The position numbers and the translations under genes were made by a program. Under the pieces are notes generated by a model that was not told the DNA's origin, did no database searches, and saw nothing but the letters and a program-made list of their open reading frames with translations. A stretch of DNA of 64,000 nt, from positions 1 to 64,000 of the forward strand of contig NZ_JAPHNC010000004.1 in NCBI RefSeq assembly GCF_026241255.1, read 5' to 3'. The DNA comes from Helicobacter sp. MIT 21-1697 (lineage in GTDB: Bacteria > Campylobacterota > Campylobacteria > Campylobacterales > Helicobacteraceae). This document shows, one piece after another, positions 10,199 to 18,718 of this stretch; the stretch's first letter is position 1; every line of letters begins with the position of its first letter.

Positions 10199-10906
10199 AT
10201 GAAAAGCATAAAAAACAATAATGGATATAATCAAACGCTTAAATATGCACAAGATGAGCTTGCCTTGCAATACCTGCCAGCAGTTAAAGCGATGGCATTT
10301 CGCCTTAAGGAGAGGCTGCCTAGTTCTATTGAAATGGCAGATCTTGTATCTATTGGTACAGAAGAACTTATTAAACTTGCTCGCCGTTATGATAGTAGTC
10401 TCAATGATTCTTTTTGGGGCTTTGCTAAAACGCGGGTGAATGGAGCAATGCTTGATTATTTGCGAAGCCTTGATGTGCTCTCTCGTGCTAATCGTAAGCT
10501 TGTAAAAAGTATTGATTATGAAGTCTCAAAGTATTTTAATGAACATCAAGAAGAGCCAAGTGATGAATATCTTGCACAGATTCTTAAAGAAGATATAGCA
10601 AAAGTTAGAGAAGCGCGTATGGCTTCAGATATATACGCACTTGTGCCTATTGATGAGCAATATAATGCTATTTGTGGGGAAAATATTCTTGAAGATGTGC
10701 AAAAAGATGAGCTTATGGAGATTATCTTTGATGTTCTTAAAAAACTCGGCAAACGTGAGCAGATGATTATTCAGCTGTATTATTTTGAGGAACTTAGCCT
10801 TAAGGAAATCAGCGAGATTTTAGACATTACAGAATCTCGTATTTCGCAGATTACCAAAGAAATTGTCAAAAAAATTAGACAAGCATTAGGAGATATTAAT
10901 GGCTGA
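10199..10906 (+). CDS. fliA: Flagellar sigma factor sigma-28 (FliA)
   Basis: Sigma factor for late flagellar genes such as flagellin. Region 2 is visible as YLPAVKAMAFRLKERLPSSI and DLVSIGTEELIKLARRYD with FWGFAKTRVNGAMLDYLR. Region 4 ends in a helix-turn-helix, LSLKEISEILDITESRISQI. Length 235 aa is typical. It starts 10 nt after the preceding small frame and overlaps the fliM start by 8 nt, so translation is coupled. Confidence 0.95.
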   Translation: MKSIKNNNGYNQTLKYAQDELALQYLPAVKAMAFRLKERLPSSIEMADLVSIGTEELIKLARRYDSSLNDSFWGFAKTRVNGAMLDYLRSLDVLSRANRKLVKSIDYEVSKYFNEHQEEPSDEYLAQILKEDIAKVREARMASDIYALVPIDEQYNAICGENILEDVQKDELMEIIFDVLKKLGKREQMIIQLYYFEELSLKEISEILDITESRISQITKEIVKKIRQALGDING

Positions 10907-11960
10907 TATATTAAGTCAAGAAGAAATTGACGCCCTCTTAGAAGTTGTTGATGATGATGGCGATACCGCTGATATAGAGAAACAGGACTTAACACATCAA
11001 AAACAAGTTACGCTTTATGATTTTAAACGTCCTAATCGTGTGAGTAAGGAGCAGTTGCGCGCTTTTAAATCTATTCACGATAAGATGGCGCGTAGTCTTT
11101 CCTCTCAAGTTTCTGCGGTTATGCGAAGTATTGTGGAGATTCAGCTCCATAGTGTGGATCAAATGACTTATGGCGAGTTTTTAATGAGTTTGCCCTCTCC
11201 TACAAGCTTTAATATTTTTTCAATGAAGCCGCTAGAAGGTGCAGCAATTTTAGAGATTAACCCAAGTATTGCCTTTCCAATGATTGATAGGCTTTTAGGA
11301 GGTAAGGGCGACCCTTATGAAAGCTCAAGGGAGTTTAGTGATATTGAACTTAATCTCCTTGATACGCTTTTGCGTCAAGTGATGCAAAATCTCAAAGAAG
11401 CGTGGAGCTCTATCACAGAGATTTTTCCGAGCGTTGATGCCAAAGAATCTTCTCCTAATGTCGTGCAAATTGTGGCACAAAATGAAATTGTTATTATGGT
11501 GGTTATGGAGATTATTATTGGGCATAGTAGTGGTATGATGAGTATTTGTTATCCTGTTATTTCGCTTGAAACCGTGCTTTCGCGCTTGGCAAGTCGTGAT
11601 TTGATGCTGAGTGATACAAGCTCCAAAAAGAGTCGTAATAAAGAACTCCAAGCTCTTATTGCTGGAGCAAATGTCATAGTGTCTGGTTATCTAGGTGATG
11701 CTACACTCACGCTTAAAGAAATTTTGGATTTACAGGTAGGTGATATTGTGCGACTTGATACTGTTGCTGATGATACTATAATTGTTTCTGTTGATGGGCG
11801 TGAAAAATATATTGCGAGTATTGGATTGCAACGTTATAGGAAGACATTACAGATTAAAGAAGTGATTAAAACAGAAAAAGACCAAGTAAAAGAAGTCCTT
11901 GAAATGCTTGAAGGGCAGCGTAAAAATAGAATTGCAAATATCGCAGAGGAGGGAGAATGA
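10899..11960 (+). CDS. fliM: Flagellar motor switch protein FliM
   Basis: C-ring protein that binds CheY-P and sets rotation direction. The N-terminus MADILSQEEIDALLEVV is the CheY-binding peptide. The central CheC-like domain and C-terminal SpoA domain (LQVGDIVRLDTVADDTIIV) are present. Length 353 aa is normal. It overlaps fliA at its start and fliY at its end (ATGA overlap). Confidence 0.96.
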   Translation: MADILSQEEIDALLEVVDDDGDTADIEKQDLTHQKQVTLYDFKRPNRVSKEQLRAFKSIHDKMARSLSSQVSAVMRSIVEIQLHSVDQMTYGEFLMSLPSPTSFNIFSMKPLEGAAILEINPSIAFPMIDRLLGGKGDPYESSREFSDIELNLLDTLLRQVMQNLKEAWSSITEIFPSVDAKESSPNVVQIVAQNEIVIMVVMEIIIGHSSGMMSICYPVISLETVLSRLASRDLMLSDTSSKKSRNKELQALIAGANVIVSGYLGDATLTLKEILDLQVGDIVRLDTVADDTIIVSVDGREKYIASIGLQRYRKTLQIKEVIKTEKDQVKEVLEMLEGQRKNRIANIAEEGE

Positions 11961-12793
11961 AAGCATTTATTGATTTAGTTGCGACAGAAACAACAACGAC
12001 TATTGAAGGCTTAATGGGAAAAACTCCAAGCGTAAGTCATACGCGAGATGATAGTGTTAGCCTTGAGAATCTCCCCACACCTTATGCTATCAGCTATATC
12101 CAAGCAAGTGGTGATGGCAATGGTGAAATAGCAATGGTTATTCCCGTAGAAATGGGAACAGCACTCGCGGATATGATGCTCGGCGGCGAGGGTGAGGTTA
12201 AAAACGAGATGAGCGATGATGATTTAGACGCGATAAAAGAAATCAGTTCTAATATTTTTGGTGCGGTTTCTACCTCACTTAATTCACAAAATGAGCTACC
12301 AAAGCTCAATTTTGCGTGTAGCACTATTGAATTTATTACAGAAAATATGGATTTATCGCGCTTTGATAAGGCATATATTTTTAATTTTACCTTAGATTCT
12401 ATCCAGTCAAATTTTACGATTTTAGCAAATAAAAGTTTTGTGGAACTTTTTGAAGGCGGCAATACACCTGTTCAAGCTGATTCCACAGAATCTACTGCCC
12501 AAATAAACACACCCCTCTCTCCTACCGAATATAAAAATATCAATATGATTTTAGATGTACGTTTGAATGTTAAGGTGCGCATCGGGCAAAAAAGAATGCT
12601 TCTTAAAGATGTCATTGCAATGGATATTGGGAGCGTGATAGAGCTTAATCAGCTTGCAAATGACCCGCTTGAGATTCTCGTAGATGATAAAGTCATTGCT
12701 AAGGGCGAAGTTGTTATTGTTGATGGAAACTTTGGGATTCAAATCACAGATATTGGCACAAAACGCGATAGGTTAGAGCAGCTTAGAGGATAG
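11957..12793 (+). CDS. fliY: Flagellar motor switch protein FliY
   Basis: FliN/FliY-family C-ring component. The N-terminal two thirds resemble CheC phosphatases, with SDDDLDAIKEISSNIFGAVS. The C-terminal about 85 residues form a SpoA/FliN domain (ILDVRLNVKVRIGQKRMLLK, IVDGNFGIQITDIG). At 278 aa it is FliY rather than a short FliN. The ATG overlaps the fliM stop. It is the last gene of this block. Confidence 0.92.
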   Translation: MKAFIDLVATETTTTIEGLMGKTPSVSHTRDDSVSLENLPTPYAISYIQASGDGNGEIAMVIPVEMGTALADMMLGGEGEVKNEMSDDDLDAIKEISSNIFGAVSTSLNSQNELPKLNFACSTIEFITENMDLSRFDKAYIFNFTLDSIQSNFTILANKSFVELFEGGNTPVQADSTESTAQINTPLSPTEYKNINMILDVRLNVKVRIGQKRMLLKDVIAMDIGSVIELNQLANDPLEILVDDKVIAKGEVVIVDGNFGIQITDIGTKRDRLEQLRG

Positions 12794-12907
12794 TTTAGCC
12801 AAGTTCAAGCACATACTTCTACCCTTTTAGGACATATGTCAAATCTTTTTTGAATCTCCACTGCAAGCGTAAAGGGCAAGGATTCTAATATAAAAGTGAG
12901 TGAAAGA

Positions 12908-12931
12908 GTAGGCTTATCAAAATAAGCCTAC
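12908..12931. terminator. Hairpin between convergent fliY and a DUF2892-like gene
   Basis: GTAGGCTTAT-CAAA-ATAAGCCTAC is a perfect 10-bp inverted repeat with a 4-nt loop, 115 nt after fliY and 8 nt past the end of the minus-strand gene. Neither side has a strong T-run, so it may act as a transcript end or stabiliser. Confidence 0.5.
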
Positions 12932-12938
12932 ATCAAGT

Positions 12939-13142
12939 TTATTCTTTCTCTTTTTTAGAGATAGGGCAAATGCCAAGTGGGCAAGCCTGTTTCCCTGTCC
13001 ATACATACAGAGGACAAAAACCAAATGCACCTGTGAGCAAAGGGATAAGTCCTACAAGTCCCCACCAAGATTCAAAATAAAATCCAGCAGCAAAAATACC
13101 ACAAGCAAGCAAGATTCGGATTATCCGTTCTATGTTTTTCAT
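12939..13142 (-). CDS. Small inner-membrane protein (DUF2892-like)
   Basis: 67 aa starting MKNIERIIRILLACGIFAAG. It has two hydrophobic segments, the second containing WWGLVGLIPLLTGAFGFCPLY, followed by a cysteine-rich tail (FCPLYVW, ACPLGICPISKKEKE). This is the pattern of YgaP/DUF2892 transmembrane domains. The start at 13142 is chosen because AAAAGGAG sits just upstream. It is divergent from a Crp/Fnr regulator across a palindrome, so it is a likely target of that regulator. The function is unknown; a link to sulfur or redox stress is conjecture. Confidence 0.75.
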   Translation of the reverse strand: MKNIERIIRILLACGIFAAGFYFESWWGLVGLIPLLTGAFGFCPLYVWTGKQACPLGICPISKKEKE

Positions 13143-13196
13143 AAAAACTCCTTTTAAAAAATATGACAAAGTATAGGGTAAAAAAATAATGATGTC

Positions 13197-13211
13197 TGTG
13201 ATAAAATCACA
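13197..13211. promoter_or_regulatory. 15-bp palindromic operator, Crp/Fnr-like
   Basis: TGTGAT-AAA-ATCACA is a perfect 6+6 palindrome lying between the divergent small membrane gene and the Crp/Fnr regulator. It resembles the TGTGA...TCACA core bound by Crp/Fnr proteins but with a 5-nt instead of 6-nt core spacing. It is probably the regulator's own site. Confidence 0.6.
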
Positions 13212-13241
13212 TTTGAATGACAAAGCAAGGAGGGAGAGTAA

Positions 13242-13865
13242 GTGAGTAAAGAGCGATTAAAAGCTATTTTTGCTCCGTTAGGGTTAGCGCAAGAAGATTT
13301 ACAGGCTTTAATGCAGCGCACACTTTTTAAGAGATTCGCTCCACATACACTCATTAATCAAAAGGAAACTTGTTTGGGCTTTATCCTTGTGCTTTCAGGG
13401 GGTTTGCGTGCGTATATTATGAGCGAAAATGCCAAAGAAATTACGCTTTTTACCCTTAAAGAAAACGACATATGTCTGCTTTGCTCACATTGTGCGCTGC
13501 ATTCTATCAATTATGATATTTTACTTGAGAGTAGCCAAGCCACAGAGGTGTTGCTTGTGCCTCAAGAGCTATTTTCAAGCCTCAAAGACACTTATCCTGC
13601 ACTTTCTAACTTCGCACTCACAATCATTTCTAAACGTTTAAGTCAAACTATCTCCACACTTGAGCAGGCATTATTTAAGCCACTTGTTGAACGAATCCGC
13701 GAGTTTTTGCACGAAAATGCGCACAATAAAGAGATTCGCATAAGCCACGAAGAAATTGCCAATCATTTAGGCAGTTCGCGCGAAGTCATCTCGCGAATCC
13801 TCAAAGAAATGGAAAACAAAGGAGAAATTAAACGCGCTTACAAAAAGATTATTCTGCTCCCTTAG
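13242..13865 (+). CDS. Crp/Fnr-family transcriptional regulator
   Basis: 207 aa: an N-terminal cyclic-nucleotide-binding-fold domain (about 20-140), a dimerisation helix (TIISKRLSQTISTLEQALFK), and a C-terminal winged helix with ISHEEIANHLGSSREVISRI. No Fnr-type N-terminal cysteine cluster is visible, so it is not an oxygen-sensing Fnr of the classical type. The start is GTG after AAGGAGG. The divergent arrangement with a small membrane gene and a central palindrome suggests autoregulation. The effector is unknown. Confidence 0.88.
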   Translation: MSKERLKAIFAPLGLAQEDLQALMQRTLFKRFAPHTLINQKETCLGFILVLSGGLRAYIMSENAKEITLFTLKENDICLLCSHCALHSINYDILLESSQATEVLLVPQELFSSLKDTYPALSNFALTIISKRLSQTISTLEQALFKPLVERIREFLHENAHNKEIRISHEEIANHLGSSREVISRILKEMENKGEIKRAYKKIILLP

Positions 13866-13994
13866 GCATTGTTTATTGTTTTGTTGAAAGTAATCTTCTA
13901 TAAATTATAAAATAAAGAAAACGAATGTGCCCTCGCCCATAGAAGTTATATCAAGAGTGAGTGTATGAAAACAAATTAAAGATAAGGGGACAAA

Positions 13995-14972
13995 ATGTTT
14001 TTTAAATGGTGTTTTAGAATCGGTGGCGCATTAGCTGTGGGCTCACCTGTGCTTTTTGCTATGATTGCAATTATGATTGAGCCTATGGGGATTGGATTTG
14101 CTATTGGCTATGCTCTTGCCTTTGCACCTTTTATATTCCTTGCATTTTGTGTATTGGGTATTATTTTAGAGGGTATTTATACTTTTTGCACACGCAAACT
14201 CCTTTTGCCCAAACTCAAAGAATTTGTTATTTTTCGCACTCAAAATGGACATTTTCTTATCTCTTTTAAAAAGGCAAAAGTTTTTCATAAGCTAGAAATC
14301 AAGCTTTTAGAGGATATGCAATGTCAAGTGTGGCATAGCACGAGGCAGAGTGTGAATCAAGAGTGGCGTGAGCAATATTTACAACAAAGCCTTATCAATG
14401 AATTTTGCAACAAAAATCTGCCTTTGGTTGGCAATCTTCCAGCACTTTTTGCTTTTCTTGATTTTTGTGCAAAAGTGCCTTTAGGACATAAAGATAGAAT
14501 TTTGCTTCATCGTGGTATGTCTGTGTATTGGGATTTTCCGCTTTTGAATGATGAGCCATTTCCGCAAGAGATTCAATCCCTACACAAGCGAGAGAAAAAA
14601 GTCATCATCAAAAGATTTTTGGCATTATGCTTGTTGATTATTGCGCTCATATTTGCTCTGTGGTTGTATTTGCAGAGCACTTTTTATCCTTGTAGTATTT
14701 ATTATGCTGTGCAAGAGGGCAATACAAAAAAAGTGGAGAATCTTTTAAAAAATGGAGCAAACCCAAATGTGTTATGTTGGAAAAGCAAACTTGCTGCATT
14801 TTTATCTGCAATATTGAATATAAATATTGATAGCAAAAGTGGGCAATCTCCGCTCCAAAGAGCGATTGAGGATAATAAAAAGTACATTGAGCAAGAGCGC
14901 ACATATCGTAATAATAATGAAATAATCAAGCTCCTTATAGAATCTGGAGCACAAATAGAAAATCTCTCTTAA
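13995..14972 (+). CDS. Membrane protein with C-terminal ankyrin repeats
   Basis: 325 aa of unknown function. Two or three hydrophobic segments occupy about residues 8-60. A cytoplasmic-like middle region follows, then a third membrane segment (FLALCLLIIALIFALWLYLQ, about 205-230). The C-terminal about 90 residues show ankyrin repeats: YYAVQEGNTKKVENLLKNGA and SPLQRAIEDN with IIKLLIESGAQ. AAGGGG precedes the ATG. Ankyrin domains mediate protein contacts, so it may tether a partner to the inner membrane. Confidence 0.7.
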   Translation: MFFKWCFRIGGALAVGSPVLFAMIAIMIEPMGIGFAIGYALAFAPFIFLAFCVLGIILEGIYTFCTRKLLLPKLKEFVIFRTQNGHFLISFKKAKVFHKLEIKLLEDMQCQVWHSTRQSVNQEWREQYLQQSLINEFCNKNLPLVGNLPALFAFLDFCAKVPLGHKDRILLHRGMSVYWDFPLLNDEPFPQEIQSLHKREKKVIIKRFLALCLLIIALIFALWLYLQSTFYPCSIYYAVQEGNTKKVENLLKNGANPNVLCWKSKLAAFLSAILNINIDSKSGQSPLQRAIEDNKKYIEQERTYRNNNEIIKLLIESGAQIENLS

Positions 14973-15127
14973 ATAGCAAAGAATCTTGCTTGTCTTGTTG
15001 CTATAAGATTAGAAAAATAAAGAGTAAAATTGAAACATTGTCGCTAAAATTTGCAAAAAGAAATGTTATATTTGGAGTTTTCTTATAGTATGGAAAAATT
15101 TATTTTTTAGGGAGACAGGAGACAATA

Positions 15128-15685
15128 GTGAATCCACATTCGCAGCAATCAAAAAATGATTTTTTACAAAAAATAGGTTTATATCCTTGCATTGAGATGA
15201 GCACAATGCAAAAAATATGCAAATTTAGCGCAGCTCTTATTGTTTTTATGTATTTTTTTCTTATACGCACTTATGTTCCCTTTATGTCGTCCTCTTTGCT
15301 CGTAAATGCGATTGGCATTACGGGGTTGGTGCTCTATCTTAAAAGAGATTTTTTTAAAATCGGACTTCTTGTTTTATACTTCTATTTTGGGGTAGTCATT
15401 ATTCTTGCTATGTTATTTTTTCAAGGGATTTTTGAGATAGATAATTTTACCTTACAAGAGTTGCTTGAGTTTTTGGATAAAGAAATGGGCGTAACACCCC
15501 AAGAGACTATTTTAACAATGACTTGTGCCTTTGTTGCGATGATTCTTTATACGCTTGCGGCTGGAGCAAGCGTATTTGTGCGCAAATATGAAAGCAAACT
15601 CCCTGCTTTATTTTTGCTCTATCTTGTGCTTATGCCTTTTATATACATTATCGGTGGCGTATTGGCAGAAGTGTTTATTGATTAG
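15128..15685 (+). CDS. Hypothetical polytopic membrane protein
   Basis: 185 aa, unrecognised. Hydrophobic segments are visible at about 38-58, 60-75, 80-105, 135-155 and 160-182, giving four to five membrane spans. A loop in the middle is acidic (FLDKEMGVTPQ). The start is GTG after GGGAGACAGGAG. It converges with fqrB 3 nt downstream. No catalytic motif is seen. Confidence 0.65.
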   Translation: MNPHSQQSKNDFLQKIGLYPCIEMSTMQKICKFSAALIVFMYFFLIRTYVPFMSSSLLVNAIGITGLVLYLKRDFFKIGLLVLYFYFGVVIILAMLFFQGIFEIDNFTLQELLEFLDKEMGVTPQETILTMTCAFVAMILYTLAAGASVFVRKYESKLPALFLLYLVLMPFIYIIGGVLAEVFID

Positions 15686-15688
15686 GAT

Positions 15689-16666
15689 TTAATGTTTTAC
15701 TCTTTGTGCAATTTCTTGGACAATATCATAGCCATATTTGATGGCAGCGGCGATTGAGCCACCATTTTTAAGTGCAATATCTCCTGCTACAAAGATATTT
15801 TTCACGCTACTTTCCCATAGGGGAGAACAAAGTGGCACACCTTTTTCATCTGCGGCAATAGAGCATTTTTTCAAAAAATCAATAGGCGAAGCTCCACCAA
15901 TGGCATAAATCACTCTATCAAAGCTCTCTTTGCTCCCATCACTAAAATGCACTCCTACCTTTCCATTATTATCGCTTAACTCTGTAATATCTATGCCAAG
16001 TTTTGTGAGAATCTTTCCTCCTTGAGTGAGTGCTTGAAGTTGGGTAGCGTTAATGTCATTGATACGAGTAAATTCACTGCGGCGGTAATTAAGCGTTACG
16101 CTTCCACCATTTGCTGCATTTTGGGCTAAATCGCACGCATACTCAACAGCAGAATTTCCTCCACCTACCACGAGAATCTTTTCATTTTGTTGTGCGTCAT
16201 TGGCATTGAAATTGATACATTTACGAATCGTTGGAGGCAGAGCATAGCTTGGCTTGTTGGGCTGTCCCATTTTGCCAATACATATAATGACAAAACGCGC
16301 CTTATAACTGCGATTATCTGTGGTGGTAAGGATAAAACCCTCATTGCCATTATCTGAAGAAGATGTAACAGATTCTACATCACTTTGATAATTTACTTCA
16401 ATAGGGGAGAGAATCTCATCAAAAAAGGCTAGTGTGCTTTCTCTATTGCCATCTTTAAAGTCAATTTTGCCCTCTAACTGCACAACTTGCCCTTTGTAAT
16501 CCTTATCCACGCGTTTGCCCTCTTTGTAAAACTTGCGAATACTCATATTGTGCGAATCACCCTTTTCAAGTGCTATCACACTTAAATTATGTGCTTGAGA
16601 TTCTATGGCAGCACTAATCCCAGCTGGTCCGCAGCCCACCACAGCTACATCATATATCTTACTCAT
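15689..16666 (-). CDS. fqrB: FAD/NAD(P)H-dependent oxidoreductase, probable flavodoxin:quinone reductase FqrB
   Basis: Thioredoxin-reductase-like flavoprotein of 325 aa. The FAD site VVGCGPAGISAA is at the N-terminus and the NADPH site LVVGGGNSAVEYA is in the middle. ICIGKMGQP and FVAGDIALKNGGSIAAAI complete the fold. The redox-active CxxC of true thioredoxin reductases is absent. This is the feature of the FqrB/YpdA-like group, which in Helicobacter reduces NADP using flavodoxin from pyruvate oxidation. The start at 16666 has AAAGGAG and overlaps ccoS by 8 nt. Confidence 0.75.
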   Translation of the reverse strand: MSKIYDVAVVGCGPAGISAAIESQAHNLSVIALEKGDSHNMSIRKFYKEGKRVDKDYKGQVVQLEGKIDFKDGNRESTLAFFDEILSPIEVNYQSDVESVTSSSDNGNEGFILTTTDNRSYKARFVIICIGKMGQPNKPSYALPPTIRKCINFNANDAQQNEKILVVGGGNSAVEYACDLAQNAANGGSVTLNYRRSEFTRINDINATQLQALTQGGKILTKLGIDITELSDNNGKVGVHFSDGSKESFDRVIYAIGGASPIDFLKKCSIAADEKGVPLCSPLWESSVKNIFVAGDIALKNGGSIAAAIKYGYDIVQEIAQRVKH

Positions 16667-16883
16667 TATTTTCTCCTTTATTTTTTTGACCGAGTTGAGT
16701 CTGCTTTTTATCAGTTTTTGCAGCAAGATTTAAATCTTCCACAGAATCAAAAAGCACACCCTGCATCATTTTGTTTGCATCATCAAATTGTCCATTTTTT
16801 AATCCCCATATAAATGCAAGCAATCCAAACAAGCCAAGTATAAGAGAAACGCCGAGCATTACAGCAATCATTTCGGTATTCAT
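16659..16883 (-). CDS. ccoS: cbb3-type cytochrome oxidase assembly protein CcoS
   Basis: 74 aa with a single N-terminal membrane segment (IAVMLGVSLILGLFGLLAFIW) followed by GLKNGQFDDANKMMQGVLFD, the conserved CcoS signature; then a charged tail. CcoS is needed to insert cofactors into the cbb3 oxidase. An upstream in-frame ATG exists, but 16883 has AAGGGG in front. Its stop overlaps the fqrB start, tying both respiration-related genes into one transcript. Confidence 0.8.
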   Translation of the reverse strand: MNTEMIAVMLGVSLILGLFGLLAFIWGLKNGQFDDANKMMQGVLFDSVEDLNLAAKTDKKQTQLGQKNKGENNE

Positions 16884-17041
16884 TTTTGGACCCCTTGATG
16901 ATGAATGAATGATTTTTGGCAAAGATTCTAACATATTTTAATATCAAACCCCAAACAAAATGCGTTTTAATGGATAATATTTATTAAAATATACTTTAAT
17001 AAATGTGGTATAATTTTTTAAACATTTTAAGGGAGATAATT

Positions 17042-18712
17042 ATGTCTAAGACTTTAGAAGTTCAGCCCCCAAAGAAAAAAACAAGCGTGGGCGTTATGCT
17101 TAGCTTTGGTTTTGGAGTTTTAATTGTATTTTCGTGCGTAATGGTATTTATGAGTCTTAATCGCGTAAGCAGTATTAATGCTTCATTAAGCGAAATCAAT
17201 GATAAAAATGCCCTTGCTCAACGTTATGCAATCAACTTTCGGGGAAGTGTGCATGATAGAGCTATTGCTGTGCGTGATGTCGTGCTTATTAGTAGCGAAG
17301 ATAAAAATGGACTTCAACAACTTTTAGAACAGATTAGCACCTTAGAGAAGTTTTATAAGGAAGCAGAAGATAATATGAAGAAGAAATTTATTGATACAAA
17401 GCTCCTTAATAAAAAAGAACTCAGCATTTTGCATTCTATTGAGGAAACACAAGCCAAAGCTATTCCGCTTATTGTGCAGATTATTCAGGCGAAGCTCGCA
17501 GGAGATTCTCAAAAGGCATACACTATTCTTACAACGCTTTCCCCTTATTTTACGCAATGGCTTGCACAAATTAATGAATTTATTGATTACCAAGAAAATG
17601 CTAATTCAGGGCTTACACATCAGCTAAGGAGCGATGTTGATGGGTTTAAAATTTTGCTTTTGGTGCTTCTAGCTTGTAGCATAGTTTTTGGCGTAATTGT
17701 AGCGATTGTGATTATTCGTAATTTGTTGCGGGTGCTTGGCGGAGAGCCTTATATTGCTTCATATATTGTTTCTAAAATTGCAAATGGAGACCTATCTGGG
17801 CATATAACATATAAAAATAAAGATTCTATACTTTCGTCTATTGCGAGTATGCAAGAGGGATTAAGAGAAATTGTAGAGGCTATTACACATTCATCGCAGC
17901 AAGTAAATAAGATTGCTCTTGAAGTCTCCGATGTGGCGCAAAAAGCACAAGATGATGCGAATATACAAATGCAAAATTCGGCAACCATAGTTGGCAAAAT
18001 AGAGCAAATAAATCATTCTGTCGCTGAAGTGTCAGATATTGCTAAACAAACAGAGGAAAATTCAGTCAAAAGTGTTGAAATTTCATCTAAAGGAGTGGAG
18101 ATTATCAATATTACTGCTCAAGAAATTGGCAAAATTACAGAAATGATTAGCTCTTCGGCTGATAATATTCGTGGTTTGCAACAACAATCTGTAGAAATTG
18201 GTGGAAGTGCAGGATTAATTGCAGAAATCGCAGACCAAACAAACCTCCTTGCACTTAATGCTGCAATTGAAGCAGCAAGGGCAGGAGAGCACGGCAGAGG
18301 ATTTGCTGTTGTTGCAGATGAGGTGCGAAAACTCGCAGAACGCACAGCTTCTACTACGGCAGAAATTGCTAATATGATAACGCTTATTCAAGAGAGCATA
18401 GGAGTTTCTGTAAATTCTATTGAAGCCATCGTGCCACAAGTTGATAAAGGGCAAAAGCTTATTTTAGATTCTGTGCATACTTTAGAGGAAATCCAAAGTC
18501 AAGCCCAAGATTCACTTCAAAAAGCTCGCGTGGTAGCATCTTCTTCGGCACAACAAGAAGACACAATGCAAAGTATTTTGCACGATATGCAGAGTATTTC
18601 TACATTGTCTCAAGAGACAAGAAATTCGCTTGAAAATACCAATAAGGTTATCAGTGAGCTTAAAAACATCTCTGATGCTTTAAGAAACAATATGACACAC
18701 TTTAAGGTGTAA
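17042..18712 (+). CDS. Methyl-accepting chemotaxis protein
   Basis: 556 aa transducer. TM1 is at about 14-38. A periplasmic helical-bundle sensing domain runs to about 195 ([19 protein letters not shown]), TM2 is near 200-222, and a HAMP region follows. The cytoplasmic signalling hairpin contains [20 protein letters not shown] and [15 protein letters not shown], which are near-invariant. No C-terminal CheR-tethering pentapeptide is present. The start at 17042 follows GGGAGA; an earlier in-frame ATG lacks a site. The ligand is unknown. Confidence 0.93.
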   Translation: MSKTLEVQPPKKKTSVGVMLSFGFGVLIVFSCVMVFMSLNRVSSINASLSEINDKNALAQRYAINFRGSVHDRAIAVRDVVLISSEDKNGLQQLLEQISTLEKFYKEAEDNMKKKFIDTKLLNKKELSILHSIEETQAKAIPLIVQIIQAKLAGDSQKAYTILTTLSPYFTQWLAQINEFIDYQENANSGLTHQLRSDVDGFKILLLVLLACSIVFGVIVAIVIIRNLLRVLGGEPYIASYIVSKIANGDLSGHITYKNKDSILSSIASMQEGLREIVEAITHSSQQVNKIALEVSDVAQKAQDDANIQMQNSATIVGKIEQINHSVAEVSDIAKQTEENSVKSVEISSKGVEIINITAQEIGKITEMISSSADNIRGLQQQSVEIGGSAGLIAEIADQTNLLALNAAIEAARAGEHGRGFAVVADEVRKLAERTASTTAEIANMITLIQESIGVSVNSIEAIVPQVDKGQKLILDSVHTLEEIQSQAQDSLQKARVVASSSAQQEDTMQSILHDMQSISTLSQETRNSLENTNKVISELKNISDALRNNMTHFKV

Positions 18713-18718
18713 TATTGA

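Noticed and set aside
12797-12930. Minus-strand open frame between fliY and the small membrane gene (ends ...FDICPKRVEVCA)
   Set aside because: Gene-like wording, but only about 40 codons with no ATG and no ribosome site; it could be the relic of a lost gene.
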